From the NCBI GenBank assembly GCA_910586125.1, contig CAJUHP010000033.1:1-40221 (forward strand): a stretch of 40,221 nt of DNA. Reading direction: 5' to 3'. Origin of the DNA: an uncultured Lachnospiraceae bacterium. GTDB taxonomy: Bacteria; Bacillota; Clostridia; Lachnospirales; Lachnospiraceae. How positions within the stretch are numbered: position 1 is the first letter of the stretch; each line of letters opens with the position of its first letter. Positions 25,116 to 33,429 of the stretch are shown here, piece by piece. Below the pieces are notes generated by a model. It was not told where the DNA came from. It saw only the letters and a program-made list of their open reading frames with translations, and ran no database searches. The position numbers and the translations under genes are program-made.

Positions 25116-25135
25116 TGATTCAACAGTAACACGTT
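25107..25135 (-). promoter_or_regulatory. Ribonucleic antiterminator (RAT) target
   Basis: The leader contains CGTGTTACTG, a TTGAAT apical segment, then CAGGCATGAG. This is nearly the known GlcT target of B. subtilis ptsG and resembles LicT/SacT targets in the GTTACTG/CAGGCA core. A dimeric CAT domain would bind this imperfect hairpin and prevent the overlapping terminator from forming. Confidence 0.92.
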
Positions 25136-25155
25136 GTTTATATTTTATTAACCTT

Positions 25156-25184
25156 ATTCTAATATTTTTTTCAGATCTTGTCAA
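25156..25184 (-). promoter_or_regulatory. Promoter of the PTS operon
   Basis: Consensus TTGACA (25179-25184), 17-nt spacer, TAGAAT (25156-25161). This is strong and, with the leader terminator, fits constitutive initiation controlled by antitermination. It begins 30 nt past the hisIE stop. Confidence 0.88.
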
Positions 25185-25213
25185 GAACAAAATTTATCCA
25201 AACCCATTCTTTT

Positions 25214-26245
25214 TCAACGTCTGGACAGCTCCTCTTCCACCTCGCTCCAGGCCACGCCTTTTTCCGCCAGCAATACCATGACATGGTACAGAAAATCGGC
25301 TACCTCGTAGCGGATCTCTTCTGGGTCCGGATTTTTGGCGGCGATCACGATCTCCGTCGCCTCTTCTCCCACCTTTTTCAGAATCTTGTCAATGCCCTTT
25401 TCAAACAAATAATTGGTATAAGAGCCCTCTTTGGGATGGAGTCGCCGGCCGGCGATCACTTTCTCCAGCTCTTTTAAGACATTCCGGCTTTCTCCGGGAA
25501 CTCCGTCGTTTATCACCGGCTGAAAAAAGCAGGAGTAAGAACCGGTGTGACAGGCATCTCCCACCTGCTCCACCTGCGCCAGCAGCGTGTCCTGATCGCA
25601 GTCCGCCGTCAGAGAACGAACATACTGAAAATGGCCCGATGTCTCTCCTTTTACCCAGAGACTTTTTCGGCTGCGGCTGTAATAAGTCATCCGTCCGGTT
25701 TCGCAGGTCTGCTGGAACGCCTCTTCGTTCATATAGGCCATCATAAGAACTTGTCCGGTATGAACATCCTGAACAATACAGGGAACAAGCCCGTCCGCCC
25801 CCGGCTGCAGATGTTCAAAAAAAAGGGAAGGCTCCCTCTTCTGCACCGTAATCCGCCCCCGGCTGCTGTCGTACAAAGCCACACGGCTTTCTCCGAAACG
25901 ACGAACGGCTTCTTCTCTGACCGCCATCTCCTCTTCGCTGTCCCGCCGCAAAAACACAGCTCTGGCTCCCGCATACAGATATTTCTTTACGTCCTCCAAC
26001 CTCCTGGTATGTCCCCCCGCCATCACCGGAAGTCCCGCCTTCGCAGTGTAGCTGCGAATTCGTCCAATCGCCGCCTCGTGAGCGGCCTCGTCCTCCGAAT
26101 CGTCCCGCAGAAATCCCATGACAGCCCCTCCGGCCGCCGCCTGCGAAAAATAGGCAGAGAGATCATCCACCGCCTCTCCCTTCGGGGTAAAAGCCTGACC
26201 GCCCTTTAAAATCAGAAGCGGCGCGCTGTCATATTGTCTCTCCAT
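25214..26245 (-). CDS. hisI: HisIE (PRA-CH / PRA-PH) with an extra N-terminal HisA/HisF-like half barrel
   Basis: Steps 2 and 3 of histidine synthesis: phosphoribosyl-ATP pyrophosphohydrolase (HisE) and phosphoribosyl-AMP cyclohydrolase (HisI). The HisI domain (about 145-235) has MMAYMNEEAF, TYYSRSRKSLWVKGETSGH and the metal-binding TADCDQDTLL with ACHTGSYSCF. The HisE domain (about 250-343) has SYTNYLFEKGIDKILKKVGEEATE and EVADFLYHVMVLL. Ordinary HisIE is about 200-220 aa. Here about 125 extra N-terminal residues follow the strand-helix order of the first half of HisA/HisF, ending LPVMAGGHTRRLEDV and YAGARAVFL, without the second half. The role of that part is unknown. Last gene of the his operon. 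Confidence 0.93.
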   Translation of the reverse strand: MERQYDSAPLLILKGGQAFTPKGEAVDDLSAYFSQAAAGGAVMGFLRDDSEDEAAHEAAIGRIRSYTAKAGLPVMAGGHTRRLEDVKKYLYAGARAVFLRRDSEEEMAVREEAVRRFGESRVALYDSSRGRITVQKREPSLFFEHLQPGADGLVPCIVQDVHTGQVLMMAYMNEEAFQQTCETGRMTYYSRSRKSLWVKGETSGHFQYVRSLTADCDQDTLLAQVEQVGDACHTGSYSCFFQPVINDGVPGESRNVLKELEKVIAGRRLHPKEGSYTNYLFEKGIDKILKKVGEEATEIVIAAKNPDPEEIRYEVADFLYHVMVLLAEKGVAWSEVEEELSRR

Positions 26246-26272
26246 GATCGGTTCCTCCCGTTTGCCCTCAGA

Positions 26273-27016
26273 TCAGCCCTCTGCTAGGCTGCCTTCTACC
26301 TTTTCCAGTTCTCTTACCGCCTCGGCCAAATCAATCTTATTTTCGTAGAGAGCTTTGCCGATAATCGCGCCGTGGATCCCGGCTTTTTGAATGCGGCGCA
26401 GATCTTCCAGACAGGAAACGCCGCCGGAGGCGATGATCTCCAAGCCGGACACGTCGCACAACGATTTCGTCGCCTCTATATTGGGGCCGCCGAGCATACC
26501 ATCTCTGGAAATGTCTGTATAGATCACGGTCAAAACGCCCTTATCCCGCATCTGCATCAGCAGATCCCCAGCGGACATCCCGCTGATTTCCTCCCAGCCC
26601 TGTACCGCCACCATACCGTTTTTGGCGTCGATGCCCACGGCGATTCTCTCTGCGCCGAAGCGCAATACAGCCTCCCGCACAAAATCCGGATCTTCCACGG
26701 CCTTTGTCCCGATGATAGCCCGGTGTACCCCCAGGTTCAGAACCTCTTCCACATCCGAAAGAGAACGAATCCCGCCTCCGAGCTGCACCGGAATCCGGAC
26801 TGTTTCCACAATCTTTTGGATACAGCCGGCATTGACGCTGCGGCCCTTTCTGGCTCCGTCTAGATCCACCAGATGCAGATAGGACGCTCCCTTTTCCTCC
26901 CAGCGGCTGGCCATCTCCGCCGGGGAATCTCCGTACACCCGGACCTGATCAAACTGCCCTTGGCACAGACGGACACAGCGGCCCTCTTTGATATCAATTG
27001 CAGGATACAGACGCAT
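26273..27016 (-). CDS. hisA: ProFAR isomerase
   Basis: Converts ProFAR to PRFAR, step 4 of histidine synthesis, in a beta/alpha barrel with two phosphate sites. LYPAIDIKEGRCVRL holds the catalytic Asp near residue 8; the half-barrel repeats are VQLGGGIRSLSDVE and IIASGGVSCLEDL. The second catalytic Asp is in AVGIDAKNGMVAVQGW, and TDISRDGMLGGPN is a typical loop. 247 aa, full length. It starts 12 nt after hisB. The next enzymes in the pathway, HisF and HisH, are not encoded in the window. Confidence 0.96.
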   Translation of the reverse strand: MRLYPAIDIKEGRCVRLCQGQFDQVRVYGDSPAEMASRWEEKGASYLHLVDLDGARKGRSVNAGCIQKIVETVRIPVQLGGGIRSLSDVEEVLNLGVHRAIIGTKAVEDPDFVREAVLRFGAERIAVGIDAKNGMVAVQGWEEISGMSAGDLLMQMRDKGVLTVIYTDISRDGMLGGPNIEATKSLCDVSGLEIIASGGVSCLEDLRRIQKAGIHGAIIGKALYENKIDLAEAVRELEKVEGSLAEG

Positions 27017-27028
27017 TTTTCCCTCCTG

Positions 27029-27616
27029 TCACAATTTTCCTTTTGTAGAAAGAACGCCGCCGATCCGCTCGTCATGCTTCACAGCCATATCCAGCGCCTT
27101 TCCAAAGGACTTAAAAATAGCTTCCGCCACATGATGGCTGTTGCCGCCGTCCATCTGCCGGATATGCAGATTCATTCCGGCCGAGTAGGTTACGGCATAG
27201 AAAAACTCACGGATTGTCTCTGTCTCCAGCCCTTCCAGCCGCTCAGCCTCAAATTCAGCGTTCCACCGAAGATAGGGGCGGCCGGACAAATCCAAAGCGC
27301 ACAGCACCAGCGTCTCATCCATGGGCAGGATGCAGGAGCCGTAGCGGACGATCCCCTCTCTGGTTCCCAGCGCCTGCTTCAGCGCATTGCCAAACACAAT
27401 GCCGGTATCTTCCACCGTATGGTGGGTATCGACATGCAGATCTCCTTTTACCTCCGCTTCCAGATCAAAAAAACCGTGTTTGCAGAAACCGGCCAGCATG
27501 TGATCCAAAAAACCGATCCCGGTATCCACCCGGCTCACCCCCGTCCCGTCCAGATTCAGACGGACGCGGATTTCCGTTTCGTTTGTCTTTCTGGTAATCT
27601 CAGCCGTTCGGTTCAT
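27029..27616 (-). CDS. hisB: Imidazoleglycerol-phosphate dehydratase
   Basis: Mn-dependent dehydratase, step 6 of histidine synthesis. Duplicated metal-binding motifs are DTHHTVEDTGI and GGNSHHVAEAIFK, and the start RTAEITRKTNETEI and the block GIGFLDHML are typical. It is the monofunctional form (195 aa) without the phosphatase domain. I chose the ATG at 27616, 6 nt after AGGAAGGAG, which overlaps the end of hisD by 17 nt. Confidence 0.96.
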   Translation of the reverse strand: MNRTAEITRKTNETEIRVRLNLDGTGVSRVDTGIGFLDHMLAGFCKHGFFDLEAEVKGDLHVDTHHTVEDTGIVFGNALKQALGTREGIVRYGSCILPMDETLVLCALDLSGRPYLRWNAEFEAERLEGLETETIREFFYAVTYSAGMNLHIRQMDGGNSHHVAEAIFKSFGKALDMAVKHDERIGGVLSTKGKL

Positions 27617-28919
27617 TCGATTCTCCTTCCTGTGCAAACCGCACCTGGACGGAATTGGCGTGGGCCGTCAACCCCTCATGCTCGGCAAAGCGGACTACGT
27701 CCGGCCACGCTTCTCTCAGATCCTTCTCAGTGTAGGCGATCAAGCTCGATTTCTTGACAAAGTCGTCCACCGAAAGCGGAGAGAAAAACTTTGCTGTGCC
27801 GTTGGTGGGAAGAACATGATTCGGTCCGGCAAAATAATCCCCCAGCGGCTCGCTGCTGTACGGTCCCAAGAAAATAGCGCCGGCATTGCGGATGCGGGGC
27901 ATCAGGCAAAAGGGATCCTTTGTCATGATTTCCAAATGCTCGGAAGCAATTTCATTGACCGCCTCAACCGCCTCGTCCATGGACGGAGCCACCAGAATAT
28001 AGCCGTAGTTTTCCAGCGATTTCTCTATAATCTCCCGCCTGGACAGGCCAAAAGCCATATCATGGACCAAAACCGACACCGCTTCGGCCAGTTCTTTGCT
28101 TGTCGTCACCAAAATCGCGCTGGCCAACTCATCGTGTTCTGCCTGGGACAAAAGGTCAGCCGCCACATAGCGGGGATCGGCTGTCTCGTCCGCCAGAACT
28201 AAAATCTCACTGGGACCGGCAATGGAATCAATGCTTACATACCCAAACACGGCTTTTTTTGCAAGAGCCACAAAAATGTTGCCGGGCCCTACAATCTTAT
28301 CCACCTTGGGGATTGACTCGGTTCCAAATGCCAGAGCTGCGACGGCCTGCGCACCCCCCACCTTATAAACCCGATCCGCCCCGGCCTCCTTGGCGGCCAC
28401 CAGCGTCCCGGGATTCACTCTGCCGTCTTTTCCCGGCGGCGTCACCATCACAATCTGATCCACACCGGCCACCTTGGCCGGGACAATGTTCATCAGGACA
28501 GAGGAAGGGTACGCCGCTTTTCCTCCCGGGACATAGACGCCTACACTTTGCAACGGCGTTACTTTCTGCCCTAGGATCGAACCGCCCGGCGTGGAATCAA
28601 ACCAACTGAACCGGCGCTGCTTCTCATGATAAGCCCGAATATTTTCTCTGGCCCGGCGCAGCGTCGCCAGAAAATCCGGAGCGGTCTGTTCGTAGGCAGC
28701 GGCGATCTCCTCCTCTGTCACAGCCAATTTTTCCGCTGTCAATTCGCATTGATCAAACCGGCGGGTATAGTCAAAAAGCGCTGCATCCCCCTCGTCCCGA
28801 ACCCGCTGTATGATGACGTTGACCTGATCCATATACGAGGCATAGTGATTGGGACTCCGCTTCAGCAGTTCGCTCAAAATGTTTTTTCTGTTCTGTGAAG
28901 TAAGAGGCAATATTCTCAT
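27600..28919 (-). CDS. hisD: Histidinol dehydrogenase
   Basis: The last two oxidations of histidine synthesis, NAD- and Zn-dependent, histidinol to histidine. Conserved blocks include GVYVPGGKAAYPSSVLMN, KIVGPGNIFVALAKK, SIDSIAGPSEILVLAD, DLLSQAEHDE (metal ligands) and ASEHLEIMTKDP, with AGPNHVLPTNGTAKF near the C-terminus. 439 aa, intact. It overlaps hisG by 4 nt. Confidence 0.97.
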   Translation of the reverse strand: MRILPLTSQNRKNILSELLKRSPNHYASYMDQVNVIIQRVRDEGDAALFDYTRRFDQCELTAEKLAVTEEEIAAAYEQTAPDFLATLRRARENIRAYHEKQRRFSWFDSTPGGSILGQKVTPLQSVGVYVPGGKAAYPSSVLMNIVPAKVAGVDQIVMVTPPGKDGRVNPGTLVAAKEAGADRVYKVGGAQAVAALAFGTESIPKVDKIVGPGNIFVALAKKAVFGYVSIDSIAGPSEILVLADETADPRYVAADLLSQAEHDELASAILVTTSKELAEAVSVLVHDMAFGLSRREIIEKSLENYGYILVAPSMDEAVEAVNEIASEHLEIMTKDPFCLMPRIRNAGAIFLGPYSSEPLGDYFAGPNHVLPTNGTAKFFSPLSVDDFVKKSSLIAYTEKDLREAWPDVVRFAEHEGLTAHANSVQVRFAQEGESNEPNG

Positions 28920-29596
28920 GGCGTTCTCCCTTTCTCCAGTGTCTGGACGTTTTTATCGAAAGCTCTGAGTTGGCGCATCTGCCTGAGCAGAGCTGTGATC
29001 CGCTCGTTCTCCATCTTCATGCTGACCTGATTTACAACCACCCGCGCCGACAGTTCGCAGATCTCCTCCAGCACGGACAATCCGTTTTCCCGCAGCGTGG
29101 AACCCGTTTCCACGATATCCACGATCACCTCAGACAACCCCACAATCGGCGCCAGCTCCACCGAACCGTTCAGTTTGATGATCTCCACGGTCTGCTGTTT
29201 GCGGTTATAAAAATAATCTTTGGCAATCACCGGATATTTGGTTGCGACTCGAATGCGTTCCTGGTGCAGCAGTTTCCCGCGGGAAGATTCCGGCCCGCAC
29301 ACGCACATACGGCAGCGGCCCAAACCCAGATCCATCACTTCATAAATCTGTCGTCCTTCCTCCAGGATCGTATCTTTTCCCACAACGCCGAGATCAGCGG
29401 CCCCGTATTCTACATAAGTCGGCACGTCGCTGGCCTTTGCCAGAAAAAACTTCATCCGTTTCTCTTCGTCCGTAAAAACCAGGCGGCGGGTATGAGGATC
29501 GTGAAACTCCGGACAGCAAATCCCCGCCTGCTCCAGTATATCCATCGTCTTTTTTGCCAAACGGCCTTTTGCCAGAGCAACCGTCAGATATCTCAT
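28916..29596 (-). CDS. hisG: ATP phosphoribosyltransferase, short catalytic subunit
   Basis: First and feedback-controlled step of histidine synthesis. It begins LTVALAKGRLAKKTMDIL and has the PRPP loop region GLSEVIVDIVETGSTLRENGL. At 226 aa it is the short form, lacking the C-terminal histidine-binding domain. Short HisG depends on HisZ, encoded immediately upstream with a 4-nt overlap. ADLGVVGKDTILEE is another family block. Confidence 0.96.
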   Translation of the reverse strand: MRYLTVALAKGRLAKKTMDILEQAGICCPEFHDPHTRRLVFTDEEKRMKFFLAKASDVPTYVEYGAADLGVVGKDTILEEGRQIYEVMDLGLGRCRMCVCGPESSRGKLLHQERIRVATKYPVIAKDYFYNRKQQTVEIIKLNGSVELAPIVGLSEVIVDIVETGSTLRENGLSVLEEICELSARVVVNQVSMKMENERITALLRQMRQLRAFDKNVQTLEKGRTP

Positions 29597-30798
29597 AGCG
29601 CCACCTCCGTCAAGCCGTCCGCCCGCAAAAACAGCAGCCGTTCAAAGCCCTGCAAGACGGCTTGTTCCCGCCATTCTTTTTCGCTGCCGGATACCATACG
29701 CTGCACGCAGACATTTTTCTCCTGTTCCCGCAGACGGCAGGCGTTGGCAACCGCCTCTTGCTGCCGCCCTTCTTCATAGAGCAAAAGAATCTGCGGCCAT
29801 TCGTACACAGTCTCCCGATTCTGTCGGTCAAGCGCCGCCATCACTGCGTCCAGACCAATGGCAAAGCCGACCGCCTCCGCCTTTTTGCCAAACTGCTCCA
29901 TCAGCTTGTTATAGCGCCCTCCCGTCACCACCGGCTCGCCAAAACCATACGTATATCCTTTAAAAATCATTCCATCATAGTAGCGGTAATGTCCCACCAT
30001 TCCCAGATCAAACGAGACATACTTCTCCAGTCCATAGAAACAGAGAATCTCATAGACCCGGGAAAGCCGGCGAATGGCTTCCTGCGCCGCAGAACTTTTC
30101 GTCAGCTTTTCGGCCGCGCGGATCTGCTCCATGGAACCGAACAGCTCGGGCAGTCTGCCAAATAATTCCTGAACCGACCCTGCCGCGCCGCTTCTGGAAA
30201 TCTCCTCCTCCATGCCGAAGAAATTTTTATTCTCCAAAAAAGAGCGGATCGTTTCCTCCGTCTCCGGCGACAGTCTCGCCTCGTCGAACAGCCCTTTTAA
30301 AAATCCCACATGGCCCACTTCCAGTTGAAACTCCTCAAGACCGCAGGCCAGCAGGCACTGTATCGTCAGCGCCAGAATCTCCCCGTCGGCATCCGGCGAG
30401 CCGTCGCCTAAGAATTCTACGCCCGCCTGTGTGAATTCCTTTAAACGGCCCTGCAGGCTGGTACGGTTGATAAACGCATTCTCTATGTAGGACAGGCGCA
30501 GCGGCACACAGTCCGGCGCAAAATATTTGGCCGCGCAGCGGGCGATCGACGGCGTCAAATCCGGCCGCAGCACCATCGTTTCTCCGTCGCGGTCAAAAAA
30601 TTTAAACATGTCGCGCGACGCAACGCTCCCCTTCTCCCGGCTGAAAATATCAAAAAATTCAAAGGAAGGCGGCTGAATATCCTGGTAGCCAAAGCGATGA
30701 AACACCGAGCGGATTTTCCGGCGAACGGTCAGCCGCGCGGCATACTCTCGGCCATAGATATCCCGGACCCCCTCCGGCGTATGAATATACTGCTTCAT
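29593..30798 (-). CDS. hisZ: ATP phosphoribosyltransferase regulatory subunit
   Basis: A histidyl-tRNA-synthetase-like protein without tRNA charging that completes short HisG in a hetero-octamer and confers histidine feedback. TPEGVRDIYGREYAARL, VLRPDLTPSIAR and QAGVEFLG correspond to class II synthetase motifs; the anticodon-binding domain of true HisRS is not evident. The start is the ATG at 30798 with GGAGGG before it (401 aa). First gene of the operon, reading from a consensus promoter. Confidence 0.94.
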   Translation of the reverse strand: MKQYIHTPEGVRDIYGREYAARLTVRRKIRSVFHRFGYQDIQPPSFEFFDIFSREKGSVASRDMFKFFDRDGETMVLRPDLTPSIARCAAKYFAPDCVPLRLSYIENAFINRTSLQGRLKEFTQAGVEFLGDGSPDADGEILALTIQCLLACGLEEFQLEVGHVGFLKGLFDEARLSPETEETIRSFLENKNFFGMEEEISRSGAAGSVQELFGRLPELFGSMEQIRAAEKLTKSSAAQEAIRRLSRVYEILCFYGLEKYVSFDLGMVGHYRYYDGMIFKGYTYGFGEPVVTGGRYNKLMEQFGKKAEAVGFAIGLDAVMAALDRQNRETVYEWPQILLLYEEGRQQEAVANACRLREQEKNVCVQRMVSGSEKEWREQAVLQGFERLLFLRADGLTEVAL

Positions 30799-30824
30799 AA
30801 TCCCTCCTGCATGACTGCACAGAG

Positions 30825-30859
30825 AAAAGCGCCGGGACATGTCACGATCACAGGCGCTT
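30825..30859 (-). terminator. Possible leader attenuator hairpin of the his operon
   Basis: In the his leader, AAGCGCC (30859-30853) pairs with GGCGCTT (30833-30827), followed by a short T run (TTTTCTC). It lies between the promoter and hisZ. I see no His-rich leader peptide and no T-box; a small upstream hairpin TGCTA/TAGCA (30880-30866) could compete. The T tract is weak, so this is tentative. Confidence 0.45.
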
Positions 30860-30890
30860 TAGCGTGCTATCTTGTTAGCATGTGAAACAC

Positions 30891-30925
30891 ATTATACCGA
30901 AGCGAACCCCATTTGTCAATGGGTT
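30891..30925 (-). promoter_or_regulatory. Consensus his promoter with palindromic operator
   Basis: TTGACA (30914-30919), 17-nt spacer, TATAAT (30891-30896): a perfect sigma-A promoter. An inverted repeat, AACCCATT (30925-30918) with AATGGGGTT (30913-30905), is centred on the -35 box. Its placement suggests a repressor site that would block polymerase. Confidence 0.8.
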
Positions 30926-30943
30926 TCGGCTCCGAATCTTCTC

Positions 30944-31732
30944 TTATGCCTCATAAAAAGGCTCTGCGTTCTCCACCGCATTCTTGATAAAATCGGACGA
31001 TAGAGGGATCATATCTATGTACCGGCCCTTCAGATGAGGAACCGCTGCCGCCGCCATCTCTTCGATCGCCGCGTCGGCATTGCCCTGCGAATCCACGATC
31101 AGCAGGTAACTGCGGTCGGTCTCTTTTTCCATCGTGCCAAACCAAAGGGCACGGATATTGGGATCTCGTTTGGCGCACATGCCGATGTCAAGAAGCATTT
31201 CTTCCGGGCAGTCATCCGGCACGCCCAGGCGGATCATCGTATTTTTCTTTACCTCATGACGTGCATACCCATCGATCAGCAGCCGTTTTTTCTCCCGCAA
31301 AAAGCGCAGCTCCTCCCGATCCAGCACCAAATTATCACCAAAGGGATTGATTGCCAGGCCGCCGGCATCGCCATTATCCAAAATCATAGAAACATAATCG
31401 TCAAAATTCAAAACGATCGTCCGATGCGTCTCCCGGTCAAAAGACGTCCACAGGCCAAGCGCCTGCGTATCGGTAAACGCCGGATAAAATTGTTTGCCGC
31501 CCGGTCCGTCCAGCATAGGAAAGCCGACCATCTCCTGCCCTTGAAAAACTGGTTTCTGGCCTGAATCTGCCGGCTCCGCAGCAGAGCGAACCACCGACAA
31601 AAAATGAGCGCCCAGAACCACTTCCGTCAGCAGACGTTCCATGATCCGATCCAGCTCCTCCTGAGATTTGGCCCCTGCCCGCTGTTCAAAAAGCTCTCTT
31701 AACAAACTGTTGTCCGGCATATGGTTTTCCAT
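30944..31732 (-). CDS. SseB family protein
   Basis: 262 aa with the two SseB domains. The N-terminal half contains VGFPMLDGPGGKQFYPAFTDTQALGLW and LNFDDYVSMILDNGDAGGLAINPFGDNLVL. The C-terminal half contains IRLGVPDDCPEEMLLDIGMCAKRDPNIRALWFGTM. The name comes from the E. coli enhanced serine sensitivity gene; the biochemical role is unknown. It is monocistronic, with its own promoter, and ends directly before the his promoter. Confidence 0.88.
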   Translation of the reverse strand: MENHMPDNSLLRELFEQRAGAKSQEELDRIMERLLTEVVLGAHFLSVVRSAAEPADSGQKPVFQGQEMVGFPMLDGPGGKQFYPAFTDTQALGLWTSFDRETHRTIVLNFDDYVSMILDNGDAGGLAINPFGDNLVLDREELRFLREKKRLLIDGYARHEVKKNTMIRLGVPDDCPEEMLLDIGMCAKRDPNIRALWFGTMEKETDRSYLLIVDSQGNADAAIEEMAAAAVPHLKGRYIDMIPLSSDFIKNAVENAEPFYEA

Positions 31733-31791
31733 AAATTTTCCTTTCCGGCCGGTAACATGTTCGGCCCGTTTGTCACTCTTAGATACCGGTT

Positions 31792-31820
31792 ATTATACTC
31801 TGGAATCCTGCTGCCGTCAA
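31792..31820 (-). promoter_or_regulatory. Promoter of the sseB-like gene
   Basis: TTGACG (31815-31820), 17-nt spacer, TATAAT (31792-31797). It lies 60 nt upstream of the start codon. Confidence 0.8.
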
Positions 31821-31876
31821 CACCGGAAGAAATAGGATGCACAGATTGCGACGATTTCATTTTAGCTGCCGTTGTC

Positions 31877-32413
31877 CTATCTGTTTCTGCCTGCCAGATC
31901 TCTCTGAACCCCCTCCAGATAATGCACAAACACACCGTTTTTCAGGGGAATGCGGTATGCCTGGTCGATTTCTTCCAAACGAAAGGATTTCCGCCCGCCC
32001 GTCTCCTTGCGATCCCAGAATTCTTTCATTCTGGCAAACGGCAGATAATAGACGGCGTCCCGGTGCGTATAGTAAATGACCAGAAAAGCAATCCCTCCCT
32101 GTTTTTCAAAGGTTTCCATAAAAGACACCTGGTGCGCGTGGACATTCTGCAGAGGAAAGGTATCCTCATGACACTCCTTGGCGTCAAAGCAAACCGCTAT
32201 TCCCTGCACGACTCCAATATAGTCCACCGTGCTTTTCTGATCAAAATATGCCAGCGTAATGTGTCTTTTTTCTTTATCAATTTCAATCGGCGTAATCGGC
32301 GTGGGGATTTTCTGGATCAGCGCCAGCCCTCCCTCCCGGTAACGTTCATTGGTGTGATTGATCAGATCTTCCAGCGTAGACCCACGCAGTCCCCTGGAAC
32401 TCCAGGTACCCAT
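31877..32413 (-). CDS. recU: Holliday junction resolvase RecU
   Basis: The resolvase of Firmicutes, which cuts four-way junctions in recombination and repair. GTWSSRGLRGSTLEDLINHTNERY is the N-terminal family signature. Catalytic acidic and lysine residues are in STVDYIGVVQGIAVCFDAKEC, and the F-x3-QVSF-type block HAHQVSFMETFEKQGGIAFLVI follows. I chose the ATG at 32413, 6 nt after AAGGAAGG (178 aa), rather than a TTG 21 nt upstream. It follows the pseudouridine synthase by 17 nt. RecU often neighbours ponA, but not here. Confidence 0.93.
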   Translation of the reverse strand: MGTWSSRGLRGSTLEDLINHTNERYREGGLALIQKIPTPITPIEIDKEKRHITLAYFDQKSTVDYIGVVQGIAVCFDAKECHEDTFPLQNVHAHQVSFMETFEKQGGIAFLVIYYTHRDAVYYLPFARMKEFWDRKETGGRKSFRLEEIDQAYRIPLKNGVFVHYLEGVQRDLAGRNR

Positions 32414-32430
32414 ACTCTGCCTTCCTTTCT

Positions 32431-33429
32431 TCAAGCGTCTGCAAACCCGCTCATCTCTCTCACCTTCTCAAAGATCTCCGGCTCCGGCGCTGTAAATTGG
32501 CGGTCTGACAGATAAGAAAGGATTCCTTCCATCGTTCCAAACTCCAGCCTCCAGGCATGGAGAAGCTGATGAGAAATTCCCAGTTCTTTTTTATAAAAAT
32601 CATTGATTCTTCTGTCACCATATTTATAGTCTCCGATGATCGGACAGCCAATGGAGGCCAGATGGGCGCGGATCTGGTGAGAGCGCCCTGTCACCAGGCG
32701 CACCTGCAAAAGCGTCCGTTTCGTATTCCCGCTCCCCAGAACAGCCAGCGGCGTATACCAAGTCTCAACCGGCAGTCCCCCCAGCCTTTCCTCTCTGAAA
32801 ATCTGTACCTGATTCTTTGCTTCCTCCTTGCACAGCCAGCCCCGGATATGGCGGCTTTCCCGGATATGTCCGAAGACAAAGCAGCGGTAGTCTTTGTGGA
32901 GAGAACGGTCTTTTAACACAGAGGACATAGCCTGCAGCCCTGCCATCGACTTTCCCACGATCAAAAGGCCGCTGGTATTCCGGTCCAGACGGTTGCAGAC
33001 AGACGGATGAAACCGAAGGTATGTCTCACCAGTCAGAGAACCGTTTTCCCGCAGATAGGCCAGCACATATTCCACGGCCGACACATCACTCTCCCTGGCT
33101 TTCTGCGAGAGCATCCCGGCCGGCTTATTGAAAAGAAGAATATGTTCATCTTCATACAGAATCCGCCCTGGGTCCCAGGACTGAGAGGCCGCTGCCTCCG
33201 ACAGACTTTTCCCCTGAAATTTTTCCAGTGTCTCTTCCGAAAAAAATAGACGAATCTCATCGCCTGCCCGAAGCTTTTCCGGCCCCTCGCATCTTTTGGC
33301 ATTCAGCGTGATATTCTTTTTGCGCATCATCTTATAAAGAAAGCCCTTCGGCGCCTGCGCCAGATACCGGCTCAGGTATTTATCCAGACGCTGTCCGGCA
33401 TCTTGTTCGCAGATTGTCAGAAGCTTCAT
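32431..33429 (-). CDS. RluA-family pseudouridine synthase
   Basis: Isomerises uridines in rRNA or tRNA. An N-terminal S4 RNA-binding domain (QRLDKYLSRYLAQAPKGFLYKMMRKKNITLN) is followed by the catalytic domain, with the nucleophilic Asp in VCNRLDRNTSGLLIVGKS. LVTGRSHQIRAHLASIGCPIIGDYKYG is the other hallmark. Target site not predictable. The ATG at 33429 (332 aa) follows AAGGAGCAGGG and overlaps vanZ by 4 nt; the longer open frame has no signal. Confidence 0.93.
   Translation of the reverse strand: MKLLTICEQDAGQRLDKYLSRYLAQAPKGFLYKMMRKKNITLNAKRCEGPEKLRAGDEIRLFFSEETLEKFQGKSLSEAAASQSWDPGRILYEDEHILLFNKPAGMLSQKARESDVSAVEYVLAYLRENGSLTGETYLRFHPSVCNRLDRNTSGLLIVGKSMAGLQAMSSVLKDRSLHKDYRCFVFGHIRESRHIRGWLCKEEAKNQVQIFREERLGGLPVETWYTPLAVLGSGNTKRTLLQVRLVTGRSHQIRAHLASIGCPIIGDYKYGDRRINDFYKKELGISHQLLHAWRLEFGTMEGILSYLSDRQFTAPEPEIFEKVREMSGFADA

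Noticed and set aside
26873..27757. 294-codon plus-strand frame
   Set aside because: Spans antisense to hisA, hisB and part of hisD, all intact; a codon-bias shadow.
30799..30890. T-box or histidine leader peptide in the his leader
   Set aside because: The leader is too short for a T-box, lacks the conserved T-box sequence, and the only tiny frame (Met-Leu-Thr-Arg) has no histidines.
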